Positions 26,964 through 35,683 of a stretch of 64,000 nt of DNA are shown piece by piece. How positions within the stretch are numbered: position 1 is the stretch's first letter; the number at the start of each line of letters is the position of its first letter. Source of the stretch: Pantoea nemavictus (lineage in GTDB: Bacteria; Pseudomonadota; Gammaproteobacteria; Enterobacterales; Enterobacteriaceae); assembly GCF_037479095.1 (NCBI RefSeq), contig NZ_JBBGZW010000001.1, positions 1,302,001 to 1,366,000 of the forward strand, in the 5' to 3' direction. The notes beneath the pieces are model-generated. The model saw nothing but the letters and a program-made list of their open reading frames with translations. It made no database searches and was not told where the DNA came from. A program made the translations under genes and the position numbers.

Positions 26964-27665
26964 TCAGACGCTGGTGAATTTCACGCGTGCAGCGGTTTTC
27001 GAGCTGTACTTCGCGTGACGTTGTTCGAAGAAACGGATAATCAACCAGGCCACACCGCACAGCAGCGAATAGAGCACCGCCAGCACCAGATAGGTACCGA
27101 ACTGATACTGGTTGTAGTCGCGTTCCATGATCAGATGCGCGGTCGCCATCACATCCGCCGCGCCGATGTACATCACCAACGCCACGTTATGAATCAGATA
27201 GATAATCGCATTGCCGTAACCCGGCAGCGCGAAGTGCACCGCCTGCGGACCGACAATGCGCAGCATTTTCTGGCGGAAGCTGTAACCCATGCTGTCGGCG
27301 GCGTCGTGCTGGCCGCGCTCCACAGCAAGAAACGCCGGACGCATCACTTCCGACAGATAACCGCCGTGATAGAGGCTCAGGCCAATCATCGCCGCGATAT
27401 TGGCGGTGACAAAATCGCTGAAGCCGAACTGCTCAGCCACCAGCGGCAGACCATAAAAGGCGACAAACAGCTGCAGCACCACCGGCACGCTGCGCGCGTA
27501 AGAGACGTACAGATCCACAAACTGGCTAATCACCGGAATGCGGCGCACGCGGAATACGGTGGCGATCAGCGCCAGGAAGAACCCGACGATCATCGCAACA
27601 AACATTATGCCGAGCGTCAACGGCAGCGCCGAGAGCAGCTCGGGAATCATCGAAGTCAGATTCAC
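26964..27665 (-). CDS. polar amino acid ABC transporter permease
   Basis: 233 residues, paralogous to the preceding permease, with five or so helices and the EAA loop (HGGYLSEVMRPAFLAVERGQHDAADSMGYSFRQKMLRIVGPQAVHFALPGYGNA). It starts at ATG 27665, 72 bases after the binding-protein gene. Confidence 0.88.
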   Translation of the reverse strand: MNLTSMIPELLSALPLTLGIMFVAMIVGFFLALIATVFRVRRIPVISQFVDLYVSYARSVPVVLQLFVAFYGLPLVAEQFGFSDFVTANIAAMIGLSLYHGGYLSEVMRPAFLAVERGQHDAADSMGYSFRQKMLRIVGPQAVHFALPGYGNAIIYLIHNVALVMYIGAADVMATAHLIMERDYNQYQFGTYLVLAVLYSLLCGVAWLIIRFFEQRHAKYSSKTAARVKFTSV

Positions 27666-27737
27666 GGTGAAACACTCCTGCTAACAATGAAGCAACGCCC
27701 GGCTCAGCACCGGGCGCAGCGGCTTCAGGTGAATCTG

Positions 27738-28553
27738 TTACTTCATGTACTTGGTGACGTCTTCGCCAAACCACTTCTGCGCCAGCTTATCCAGCGTGCC
27801 GTCGGCCTTCAGCTGCTGCAGCGTTTTATTGATGTCATCGTTCAGCGCCTGGTTTTCAGCGGAGCGGTGAATCAGCACGTAAGTGTTATTGATGGAAACC
27901 GGCTCACTGGCTTTGATCGCCAGTTTCTGGTTGTCGATCACCGTCTGCTCGCCGAGGTTTGAAGGCAGGATCAGCGCATCATATTTGCCACGCTGCACTT
28001 CCTTCAGACGATCCGGATACGGCACGCCCGCGCTCGACGCTTTGATCTCCACCTTGTCATTTGGGTTGTCCTGCTGCCACTGGGTCACGAATTTGTACAC
28101 GCCGCCACCTGCGGTAACCGGCACGATGTTTTTGCCGACCAGATCTTTCATGCCGTTGATATTGCTATCGCTGCGGCTGTAGATCTTCATCAGGCTGGCA
28201 CCAATCGGCGCATCCGGGATCAGGAACTGTTTGCTGCGCGTCGGCGCTTTGTAATAACCGCCGGTCGCCATGTCATATTTACCGGTCGCCAGGCCGGTTT
28301 CCTGGGCGATATCCGCCGCGCCTTCCATGACGAATTTGTACTGCGGCAGTTTGGCGTTGATGGCTTTCAGCACGTCCGGCTCGTAGCCCTGCGGCTCGTG
28401 ACCAATCGCGCCCCACGACAGCGGTTTGGATTCCGCCGCGGTAGCGATTTTGATGGTGCGCACCGCGTCCGCGAAGCTGTTACCGCTGATCAGTGCCAGC
28501 GCGATGATGCCAGGCGCGGCCAGGCGACGTAATGTGGTTTTGATTGCAGGCAT
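27738..28553 (-). CDS. periplasmic solute-binding protein (SBP_bac_3)
   Basis: 271 residues. Signal peptide about 1-28 (RLAAPGIIALALISGNSFADA), then a two-lobed SBP_bac_3 fold (TIKIATAAESKPLSWGAIGHEPQGYEPDVLKAI, GKYDMATGGYYKAPTRSKQFLIPDAPIGASLM, LVGKNIVPVTAGGGVYKFV, GTLDKLAQKWFG). It delivers the ligand to the two permeases. Amino acid or sulfur-compound ligands are usual for this family; the real one is unknown. Confidence 0.88.
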   Translation of the reverse strand: MPAIKTTLRRLAAPGIIALALISGNSFADAVRTIKIATAAESKPLSWGAIGHEPQGYEPDVLKAINAKLPQYKFVMEGAADIAQETGLATGKYDMATGGYYKAPTRSKQFLIPDAPIGASLMKIYSRSDSNINGMKDLVGKNIVPVTAGGGVYKFVTQWQQDNPNDKVEIKASSAGVPYPDRLKEVQRGKYDALILPSNLGEQTVIDNQKLAIKASEPVSINNTYVLIHRSAENQALNDDINKTLQQLKADGTLDKLAQKWFGEDVTKYMK

Positions 28554-28573
28554 GTGGTTGATTCCTTTAATTA

Positions 28574-29311
28574 TTAGAATACGCGTTCTGAATTGAGGAA
28601 CTGAGCAAGGCGCGGCAGGGTGGGATTATCAAACATCTCAGTCGGGCTGCCCTGCGCGGCCACCACGCCCTGATCCATAAACACGATGCGATTAGAGATG
28701 CTTTTGGCAAACTGCATCTCGTGCGTCACCAGCAGCGAGGTAATGCCGGACGACGCCACGTCTTTAATCACTTTCAGCACCTCGCCCACCAGCTCTGGAT
28801 CGAGTGATGAGGTCGGTTCATCAAACAGCATCACGTCCGGACGCACCGCCAGCGCACGGGCGATGCCGGTACGCTGCAGCTGGCCACCGGAAAGCTGCGA
28901 CGGATAGTGATCGAGCTTGGCGCCCAGACCGACGCGCTCCAGCTCCTGCACTGCGATATCGCGCGCTTGCTGTTTGCTTTTGCGTTGAATAACGATCAGC
29001 GGATCCATCACGTTTTCCAGCACCGTCATGTTTTTGAACACGTTGAACTGCTGGAACACCATCGCGGTACGCAGCCGGATCGCCTGGATCGCCGCTTTGT
29101 CCGGTGCCTGATAATCCATGCGAATCTGATCAAGCTGAATGGTGCCGGATGCCGGTTTCGCCAGATAGTTAATGCAGCGCAGCAGCGTGGTTTTACCGGT
29201 GCCGCTTGGCCCGATGATCGACACCACATCGCCACGTTTTACCGACAAATCGACGCCTTTCAGGATCGGCGTGCTGCCGTAAGCGAGCTTAATATCGTTG
29301 AGTTCTAACAT
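28574..29311 (-). CDS. polar amino acid ABC transporter ATPase
   Basis: 245 residues. Walker A GPSGTGKTT, Q-loop MVFQQFNVF, signature LSGGQLQRTGIARAL, Walker B VMLFDEPTSSLD and switch His TSLLVTHEMQF are all intact. The first transporter gene in the operon, ten bases after the AhpD-like gene. Confidence 0.93.
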   Translation of the reverse strand: MLELNDIKLAYGSTPILKGVDLSVKRGDVVSIIGPSGTGKTTLLRCINYLAKPASGTIQLDQIRMDYQAPDKAAIQAIRLRTAMVFQQFNVFKNMTVLENVMDPLIVIQRKSKQQARDIAVQELERVGLGAKLDHYPSQLSGGQLQRTGIARALAVRPDVMLFDEPTSSLDPELVGEVLKVIKDVASSGITSLLVTHEMQFAKSISNRIVFMDQGVVAAQGSPTEMFDNPTLPRLAQFLNSERVF

Positions 29312-29321
29312 GCAGCAGCCC

Positions 29322-29888
29322 CTATTTATTCAGGTCAGCATGGCCAAGCACATGCATCAGACGGTTGGCCCAGCCGAAAATGGCGATGGCGTGGATCAGA
29401 TCGATAATCTCCTGATCGTTCATGCCGACCGCGCGCAGTGCCGCCATATCCTCAGCGCTGGCCTCTGACGGCGTGACGGAGAGACGACGGGCAAAACGGT
29501 AGATCGCCGCATCGCGCTCGCCGAGCACATCGGCACGATCGAAGTAAATCGCACTGACTACCGCATCACTTTCTGCCAGCTGCGCATGGCGGCGTGCGTG
29601 CACCACCGCGCAATATTTGCAGCCGTTGACGATCGACGCGCCCAGCGCGCCGAGTTCACGATCCGTACGATCCAGCCCGCCCTCAACATACATAATGGCG
29701 TTGAACAGCACGGTGCGCGCCACGTAGCTGTCGGGATCGTGCGCCAGCGTGCGCACATACTCGGAGATCTTCTTGTTCGATGGCGTCACTTTCATCGCAT
29801 CGAGCTGCGCGGGCGTGGCGTCTGCCACTTCGACCGGCGCGATATAAGGGTGCCAGTGCAGCGGCTTGAGATTAACCGACGGAATCAT
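29322..29888 (-). CDS. AhpD-like peroxidase-related protein (carboxymuconolactone decarboxylase fold)
   Basis: 188 residues. The AhpD active-site motif is present: LGALGASIVNGCKYCAVVHARRH, with the CxxC pair and downstream His. C-terminal DLIHAIAIFGWANRLMHVLGH is typical of peroxidase-related proteins (the Avi_7169/TIGR01926 sort). It could act as a thiol peroxidase for oxidised intermediates. ATGA overlap with the upstream gene. Confidence 0.82.
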   Translation of the reverse strand: MIPSVNLKPLHWHPYIAPVEVADATPAQLDAMKVTPSNKKISEYVRTLAHDPDSYVARTVLFNAIMYVEGGLDRTDRELGALGASIVNGCKYCAVVHARRHAQLAESDAVVSAIYFDRADVLGERDAAIYRFARRLSVTPSEASAEDMAALRAVGMNDQEIIDLIHAIAIFGWANRLMHVLGHADLNK

Positions 29889-30367
29889 GCAGACCTCAAC
29901 AAACGTAATCCGGCCGCAACGCGCGTCTGGAAGTTAACAAAAGCGATCAGTTCAGAGAGCGCCACAATCTGCGGATTGCTCAATCCTGCCTGTTCCAGCA
30001 GGCGAATGTGCTGCTCGGTGGCGTTCATTGGCTGCTGCGTGACGAGATCGGCATGCCGCGCGATAGTCGCCAGCGGTTCGGCGAGATCGCTGGCACCGGC
30101 CGCCAGCGCCAGCAGCGCGTCTGAAGGCTGCAACGCCGCCAGTTGCGCCTGATAATCGTGTTGCAGCTCGGCATCGCCATTCAGCTTCGCCATGCGCTGC
30201 GCCAGCGCAAAACGCACATCCGGCGCTAAGCCCTGATCATCATTAGGTGCCAGCACCGATACACGGCACTGTTCTGCGCCATCAACAAATTCCGGGCGCA
30301 GGCGGCGCGTACCGTACAGCGCATCTTCAGCGTTTAAGCCGACTGCGCGATCAATTGCGTCACTCAC
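29885..30367 (-). CDS. CMD-domain protein (Avi_7170-like)
   Basis: 160 residues from GTG 30367, whose GTGA overlaps the stop of the flavoprotein gene. It is helical, with a degenerate carboxymuconolactone decarboxylase fold (LLEQAGLSNPQIVALSELIAFVNFQTRVAAGLRLL) and no CxxC, so it is probably not a peroxidase itself. I recall such proteins (named after Avi_7170) next to Avi_7169-type ones. The longer frame up to 30409 only overlaps the upstream gene. Confidence 0.7.
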   Translation of the reverse strand: MSDAIDRAVGLNAEDALYGTRRLRPEFVDGAEQCRVSVLAPNDDQGLAPDVRFALAQRMAKLNGDAELQHDYQAQLAALQPSDALLALAAGASDLAEPLATIARHADLVTQQPMNATEQHIRLLEQAGLSNPQIVALSELIAFVNFQTRVAAGLRLLRSA

Positions 30368-31818
30368 TGCGCGTTCTCCTGGTTGAGTAAGGGCGTGGAA
30401 TCCACCCATTCATCGCCCTGCAATTCAGGGGTGTCAAAAGCCTGTAAGTTGGCGTAATGCTGCTCGACGTCTTCGGCAAACAGCGACGCGCTGATGCCGC
30501 GCACCAGACGATCGGCACCGGCGCTCACCGCCGGAATATCGCCGGAGACTTTGCCGTGCGTCAGCATGGCGGCATCGTTGAAGCAGTGAATATGCGCCAG
30601 TCCGGGACACGCGCCTGGCGTCAATTCACGGAACTCAAAGGCGGGACCGAGATCCGGCGCTTCAAGCAGATTGGCGCGCGGCGCGCCCATTTCTGGCTGG
30701 TAACGCCCGTCGCGCCAGCTGCGGATATGCGGTGCGATGGCGGCAAACTCTGGGCGTCCGTGGAAATCGTTGCTAAAGCCGGTCGCGGCAATCAAAAAGT
30801 CGTAGCGCAGCGGGCCCTGAGTGGTTTCGATCAGCAACTCATCGGCCTGCTGTTTTACCGCTTTGATGCCGCAGTTGAGGAAGAAGCGGGCATTAGCATG
30901 ACGTGAAACGCGCAGTGTCGAAGAACGCGGCGGCGGCGTTTGCGTAGTCGCGGTGTAATCCACAAACTTCCATTTCCATGCGTCCGGCAACTGATGCATC
31001 CCGTGCACCACGCCCTGGCTGCCAATGCCGGTCATTTTGTTGATGCGCGGCATCTGTGGGCGGCGAATCAGCAGATCCACAGCAGCCGCGCCGTTTTCCA
31101 GCGCGGTGGCGGCGTTATCCATCGACGATGCACCTGCGCCAATCACCGCAATGCGTTTGCCCTGCAAAGCAGCGAAATCAATGTCGTCAGCAGAGTGCGC
31201 CCAGAATTTACGCTCGATACCCTGCAGGAAGTCCGGTACGGCAAAACCGCCAAGGCCAGAGCGTCCGGTAGCCAGCACCAAACGGCGGGTGTAAACCCGG
31301 CCGGTTTCGGCACCGCTGAGATCGAGCGCGATTAACTCACCTTCGAAGGTAATATTGGTGACGCGCACATTGTTGCGCACCGGCAGATTCAGCACCTTGC
31401 GATACCAAATCAGATAATCCATCCACTGCGCTTTGGGAATTTTATCCAGCTCCTGCCAGGCTTCTTTGCCCCACTGCGCAGTGAACCACGCGCGGAACGT
31501 CAGCTGCGCCATGCCGAGCGCCGGGCCATGCAGTGACTTCGGTGAACGCAACGTTTCCATGCGCGCAAAGGTCACCCACGGACCTTCCAGCCCGGCGGGC
31601 GCGGCGTCATAGGCCACCACGTTGCTGATGCCGGTAAGCTGCAGTTTAGCCAGCGCCGCCAGGCCACACATGCCTGCACCGATCACCACCACATCACGCA
31701 CCGGTGCGCCATCCTGGGTGCGCGCTGGCACCCAGGATTTCGCGGGCAGTTCAAGATATTCCAGATCCTGCTGCAGCTGTGCTTCCAGCGCGGCAAGGCC
31801 ATCGGCGGCATAAGTCAT
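30364..31818 (-). CDS. FMO-like FAD/NAD(P)-binding oxidoreductase
   Basis: 484 residues with two dinucleotide-binding motifs: VVVIGAGMCGLAAL (FAD, about 44-57) and IAVIGAGASSMDNAA (NADP, about 215), plus LVLATGRSGLGG and IAATGFSNDFHG. The arrangement is that of flavin-containing monooxygenases (N- or S-oxygenation), although the exact FMO fingerprint is not obvious. First gene of the operon; it could oxidise the solute brought in by the downstream transporter. Confidence 0.82.
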   Translation of the reverse strand: MTYAADGLAALEAQLQQDLEYLELPAKSWVPARTQDGAPVRDVVVIGAGMCGLAALAKLQLTGISNVVAYDAAPAGLEGPWVTFARMETLRSPKSLHGPALGMAQLTFRAWFTAQWGKEAWQELDKIPKAQWMDYLIWYRKVLNLPVRNNVRVTNITFEGELIALDLSGAETGRVYTRRLVLATGRSGLGGFAVPDFLQGIERKFWAHSADDIDFAALQGKRIAVIGAGASSMDNAATALENGAAAVDLLIRRPQMPRINKMTGIGSQGVVHGMHQLPDAWKWKFVDYTATTQTPPPRSSTLRVSRHANARFFLNCGIKAVKQQADELLIETTQGPLRYDFLIAATGFSNDFHGRPEFAAIAPHIRSWRDGRYQPEMGAPRANLLEAPDLGPAFEFRELTPGACPGLAHIHCFNDAAMLTHGKVSGDIPAVSAGADRLVRGISASLFAEDVEQHYANLQAFDTPELQGDEWVDSTPLLNQENAQ

Positions 31819-32107
31819 ACACGTTTTTCCCTGAAATAAGCGGCGGCCAGCAAACGGGCGAAACCACTAAAGTGCATTGGTGACTATGCATTCTCATTAT
31901 CCTGATAACACATAGTTAGTGGGTATTAATCACCAAATCACATAGTAAGAGCTAAGGTTTCGCATAATCCTCTTGCCCTAAAACGGAGTCAACAATCTCG
32001 CTCAGCTTTTGACCAATGGATTTCTTATATCTTATGCCGAAAATGTTATAAGGCCTTAAGAGGAGATTTTTCATACGCTGGCTAATGACCTAAATCACGC
32101 ACCTTCC

Positions 32108-32147
32108 GTAGCGGCGCGATTTATCGCGCAATAAATTGCGCCGCTAC
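32108..32147. repeat. REP-like palindrome
   Basis: A compact head-to-head pair (GCGGCGCGATTTATCGCGC joined directly to its inverted copy), 40 bases in all. The rest of 31819-32170 upstream of the flavoprotein gene shows no gene and must hold that operon's promoter. Confidence 0.75.
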
Positions 32148-32170
32148 AAAATATGATTTGGGTGAGAGGT

Positions 32171-33130
32171 TTAATCCTGATTAATCAGGCGCATAATGCG
32201 CGGATGCTCGCTGGCAGGCAGGCGTTCAAAGCCCGGTAGCAGATGGGCCGCAGCGTCGGCTAAGGCCTCCACCAAGGCCTGTGCAGCAGCGGAGATTTGT
32301 CGCCCTTGCGGCGTGATCACGCCAAAGTAGTACGGAATATCCTCCTCCAGTGGACGAATCGCCACACCGGCCAGCGGCATGCCCCAACCGGTCACCGGCT
32401 CAAGAATCGCTACGCCCAGTCCGGCGCGCACGCAGCCGAGAATATTGGCGGAGGAGTTAGTCTCGATGGTTTCATGCAGCGGCGTTTTGACCTTTTTCAG
32501 CGCTTTTTCATAGCGCCCGCGTAGACGCTGCGGGCTCCACGGCGCAATCAAACGGCGTCCCGCCAGGCTGCTGAGCGACAGCCGCGTTTGCGCCGCCAGC
32601 TCATCGTTCTCCGGCAGCGCCACGACGCACTGCGACTGCCCAATCCAGTGTAGCTCCACCGAGTGATGCTCCAGCGGCAAGCTGCACAAACCGAGATCGG
32701 CCTCAGCGGTGATCACTGCATGCGCGGTATTAACCGCGGATTCGCTGATGATCTGCACTTTGTTCTGCAAATTGAGTGCGGCCAGCGCCTGCGGCAGCAA
32801 CCCCGCCGCCAGCGCGGGCGTGGCGGCAATACTCAGCGGACGATGCTGTTGGTGAGCGATCTCCTGCGCGCGCAGGCGAATCTGCTGCAACGAGAGCAGC
32901 GCTTTCTGCACGTATTGATGCAGCTGCAACGCCTCTTCCGAGGGATGAATGCGCGGGCCGTTGCGGATAAACAGCGGATAACCGAGCGACTGTTCCAGTT
33001 CCTGAATCAAGCGCGACACCGCCGGCTGTGAGCGATTGAGCGCCTTCGCCGCTGCCGTGACGCTCCCTGCAGAGATCACCGCCGAGAAGGCTTCCAGCTG
33101 CCGCAAATCCAGGTCGTTTAAAATGGTCAT
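32171..33130 (-). CDS. LysR-family regulator
   Basis: 319 residues from ATG 33130. Winged helix LRQLEAFSAVISAGSVTAAAKALNRSQPAVSRLIQELEQSLGYPLFIRNGPRIHPSEEAL, then an effector domain. It lies immediately upstream of, and on the same strand as, the flavoprotein/ABC operon, so it is the best local candidate to regulate it. An in-frame ATG at 33169 exists without a ribosome site. Confidence 0.85.
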   Translation of the reverse strand: MTILNDLDLRQLEAFSAVISAGSVTAAAKALNRSQPAVSRLIQELEQSLGYPLFIRNGPRIHPSEEALQLHQYVQKALLSLQQIRLRAQEIAHQQHRPLSIAATPALAAGLLPQALAALNLQNKVQIISESAVNTAHAVITAEADLGLCSLPLEHHSVELHWIGQSQCVVALPENDELAAQTRLSLSSLAGRRLIAPWSPQRLRGRYEKALKKVKTPLHETIETNSSANILGCVRAGLGVAILEPVTGWGMPLAGVAIRPLEEDIPYYFGVITPQGRQISAAAQALVEALADAAAHLLPGFERLPASEHPRIMRLINQD

Positions 33131-33238
33131 CGCGCGATTTTTCCCTAACTCATTGATCACTCCCGACATTGGCGCGGGAAAGTTTTCATCATAGAGAGAG
33201 TCGCGGGAATTAGCCACTGGGTGGACAGTGCGCTTTGT

Positions 33239-33274
33239 CCCTCACCCTAGCCCTCTCCCGCAGGCGGGAGAGGG
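33239..33274. repeat. bipartite CCCTCTCCC repeat, copy 5, left arm
   Basis: CCCTCACCCTAGCCCTCTCC then CGCAGGCGGGAGAGGG. The matching right arm begins near 33319, is broken at 33333 by the insertion sequence, and resumes at 34618-34641 with CTGGGAGAGGG and TTAGGGTGAGGG. Confidence 0.8.
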
Positions 33275-33333
33275 AACCGTCCTCTGCGGAATTCAGCATT
33301 TTCTCCCACCTAATCATTCCCTCTCCTTCTGGG

Positions 33334-34617
33334 TGTTCAGTCCGGGGAGATCGTGAACACTTGTTCGGGGACATGGTAGACACTTACAACTAAGGCATAA
33401 GAACCCGTTTATGGAGTCGCTTATGCCCTGGGATGCGAGAGATACCATGTCATTACGTACTGAGTTTGTTCTGCTCGCCTCGCAAGACGGGGCGAACATC
33501 CGCGAGCTGTGCCGCCGCTACGGCATTTCTCCCGCCACCGCCTATAAGTGGCTTCGCCGCTGGGCTGAGGAAGGGCCGTCCGGTCTTCAGGACCGCTCAC
33601 GCACGCCCCGTCATTCCCCCGGCAGGTCGCCCGACGACATCACTGACCTGCTGCGTATGGCGCATGAGCTTCATCAGCGCTGGGGAGCACGCAAGATTAA
33701 GCGCTGGCTCGAAGAACGCGGACACCGCATGCCCGCCTTCAGCACCGTCCATAACCTGATGGCCCGCCACGGCCTGCTGCCGGGACTGGCTCCGGGTATC
33801 CCGGTCACGGGGCGCTTTGAACACGCGGCCCCGAACCAGCTCTGGCAGATGGATTTTAAGGGCCACTTTCCCTTTGGCGGCGGCCGCTGCCATCCGCTTA
33901 CCCTGCTGGACGACCATTCCCGGTTCTCGCTGTGCCTTGTGCACTGCGCTGACGAACGGCGCGAGACGGTACAGGAGCAGCTGGTCAGCGTCTTTGAGCG
34001 CTACGGCCTGCCGGACCGGATGACGATGGATAACGGCTCACCGTGGGGCGACACGACCGGGACCTGGACGGCAGTGGAGCTGTGGCTGATGCGGCAGGGT
34101 ATCCGGGTGGGCCACTCCCGGCCTTACCATCCGCAGACGCAGGGCAAGCTGGAGCGCTTTCACCGCAGTCTGAAGGCGGAAGTGTTGCAGGGAAAGTGGT
34201 TCGCGGATAGCGGAGAGCTGCAGCGCGCCTTCGACCACTGGCGGGCAGTCTACAACCTTGAACGCCCGCATGAGGCGCTGGATATGGCGGTGCCGGCGTC
34301 GCGCTATCAGCCATCATCGCGGCAGTACAGCGCCCGCGTAACGTCACCGGAATACGACGAGGGCGTGATGGTCAGGAAGGTGGATATCAGCGGGAAGCTG
34401 AGCGTAAAAGGCGTCAGCCTGAAGGCAGGCAAGGCGTTCAGGGGAGAGCGGGTTGGGCTGAAGGAGACGCGGGAAGACGGTTACTACGAAGTGTGGTGGT
34501 ACAGCACAAAGGTGGGGGTGATCGACCTGAAGAATAAGTCGATCACCATGGGTAAGAATGTTAAAAAGTGTTCACCATGTCCCTGAACACCCGTTTACCA
34601 TGTCCCCGGACCGTACA
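33334..34617 (+). mobile_element. IS481-family insertion sequence, complete
   Basis: 1284 bases bounded by TGT...ACA. The ends are imperfect inverted repeats: the left reads TGTTCAGTCCGGGGAGAT, the right (reverse complement) TGTACGGTCCGGGGACAT. In both, a second internal GGGGACATGGT- or GGGACATGGT-type block lies about 30 bases in. CTGGG is duplicated on each side (33329-33333 and 34618-34622). Removing the element and one duplicate restores the right arm of a CCCTCTCCC repeat. Confidence 0.92.
33423..34586 (+). CDS. IS481-family transposase
   Basis: 387 residues from ATG 33423 (MPWDARDTMSLRTEFV, the usual family start; GGAG upstream). N-terminal helix-turn-helix (NIRELCRRYGISPATAYKWLRRW), then an rve integrase core with the DDE triad: Asp in LWQMDFKGHF, Asp in RMTMDNGSPW and Glu in GKLERFHRSLK. 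The frame is intact, so the element may be active. Confidence 0.95.
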   Translation: MPWDARDTMSLRTEFVLLASQDGANIRELCRRYGISPATAYKWLRRWAEEGPSGLQDRSRTPRHSPGRSPDDITDLLRMAHELHQRWGARKIKRWLEERGHRMPAFSTVHNLMARHGLLPGLAPGIPVTGRFEHAAPNQLWQMDFKGHFPFGGGRCHPLTLLDDHSRFSLCLVHCADERRETVQEQLVSVFERYGLPDRMTMDNGSPWGDTTGTWTAVELWLMRQGIRVGHSRPYHPQTQGKLERFHRSLKAEVLQGKWFADSGELQRAFDHWRAVYNLERPHEALDMAVPASRYQPSSRQYSARVTSPEYDEGVMVRKVDISGKLSVKGVSLKAGKAFRGERVGLKETREDGYYEVWWYSTKVGVIDLKNKSITMGKNVKKCSPCP

Positions 34618-34643
34618 CTGGGAGAGGGTTAGGGTGAGGGAAA

Positions 34644-35552
34644 TCACAACTTCTCCGTCAACTCACATTCATTCTCATGCAGCAGCCGCAGCATCTCGAG
34701 TAAAAACGCGTCTTCGTTGCCCTTCTGCCAGGCAATGCTCAGCGGCAAACCTTTAATCTGTTCCGGTAAATCCAGCGCAATATAGCGCACGCTGTCGCTA
34801 TTCATCGTGCGGTACGACGCGGGCACCACGGCCAATCCCAAACCGGCCGACACCAAACTCAGAATGGTTTGTTTCTCTTCGGCGAACTGCGCGATGTGTG
34901 GCGTGAGTCCCGCCAGTTTGAACAAATTCATCGTCAGATCGTGGCTGTGCGGGCGCGTGCGGCGATCGGGAATAATCATCGCTTCATGCTGAAAATCAGC
35001 CACTGCCACCTGTTCGCGCTGCGCCAGCGCATGCTGAATTGGCACCGCCAGCACGCAGCTTTCACGGGTAATAAAGCGCACCGCTAAAGACGCATCGATA
35101 CTTTGCGGTTCGCGAATAAAAATCATATCCAGCCAGCCCGATTTTAATTTCGGGATTAAATTAATGGTTTTGTCTTCAATAATATGAATATCACTGTGCG
35201 GATGCAGCGGCACAAATAAGTTGAGTAAAGCCGGAACTAATCCGCGTGCGGCGCTATCGATGGCGCCAATGCGTAATGTCCGACGTTCATCTTTTAATCC
35301 CACTTTAAATCGCTGCGCCAGCGCATCAAATTGATCGATTAATTTGCTGGCCTCATCAAAAAATATTGCACCTTCGGCGGTTAATGAAACATTACGCGTC
35401 GAACGATTTAACAAGCGCACGCCAAGGTCTTCTTCCAGTAAACGGATGAAGCGAGAAAGTGACGCAGGCATCATTTCCATTCTTTGGGCAGCGCGCCCAA
35501 AATGGAGTTCTTTACCCACGGCGACAAAACAACGCAATTGATTTATATCCAC
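34644..35552 (-). CDS. LysR-family regulator (TtuA/DmlR-like)
   Basis: 302 residues. Winged helix LRCFVAVGKELHFGRAAQRMEMMPASLSRFIRLLEEDLGVRLLNRSTRNVSLTAEG, then an effector domain. It is divergent, across 131 bases, from an MFS transporter and a tartrate/malate-type dehydrogenase, an arrangement matching ttuA-ttuB-ttuC and dmlR-dmlA. It probably activates that pair on the dicarboxylate substrate. Confidence 0.88.
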   Translation of the reverse strand: MDINQLRCFVAVGKELHFGRAAQRMEMMPASLSRFIRLLEEDLGVRLLNRSTRNVSLTAEGAIFFDEASKLIDQFDALAQRFKVGLKDERRTLRIGAIDSAARGLVPALLNLFVPLHPHSDIHIIEDKTINLIPKLKSGWLDMIFIREPQSIDASLAVRFITRESCVLAVPIQHALAQREQVAVADFQHEAMIIPDRRTRPHSHDLTMNLFKLAGLTPHIAQFAEEKQTILSLVSAGLGLAVVPASYRTMNSDSVRYIALDLPEQIKGLPLSIAWQKGNEDAFLLEMLRLLHENECELTEKL

Positions 35553-35683
35553 ATTTCCCTCGCCCGTTGATTATGCAAATACTTTATATAATCCCCGCCT
35601 GATGATCCGCCAAAGCAAAACTGCATACTGAACGCGAAGACAAAAAAATAATACTACCCCTACACAATCTGGAGCACTTTAAT

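Noticed and set aside
26385..27962. 525-codon plus-strand frame opposite the ABC permeases
   Set aside because: His/Gln/Arg-rich antisense of two clear permease genes and the binding-protein gene.
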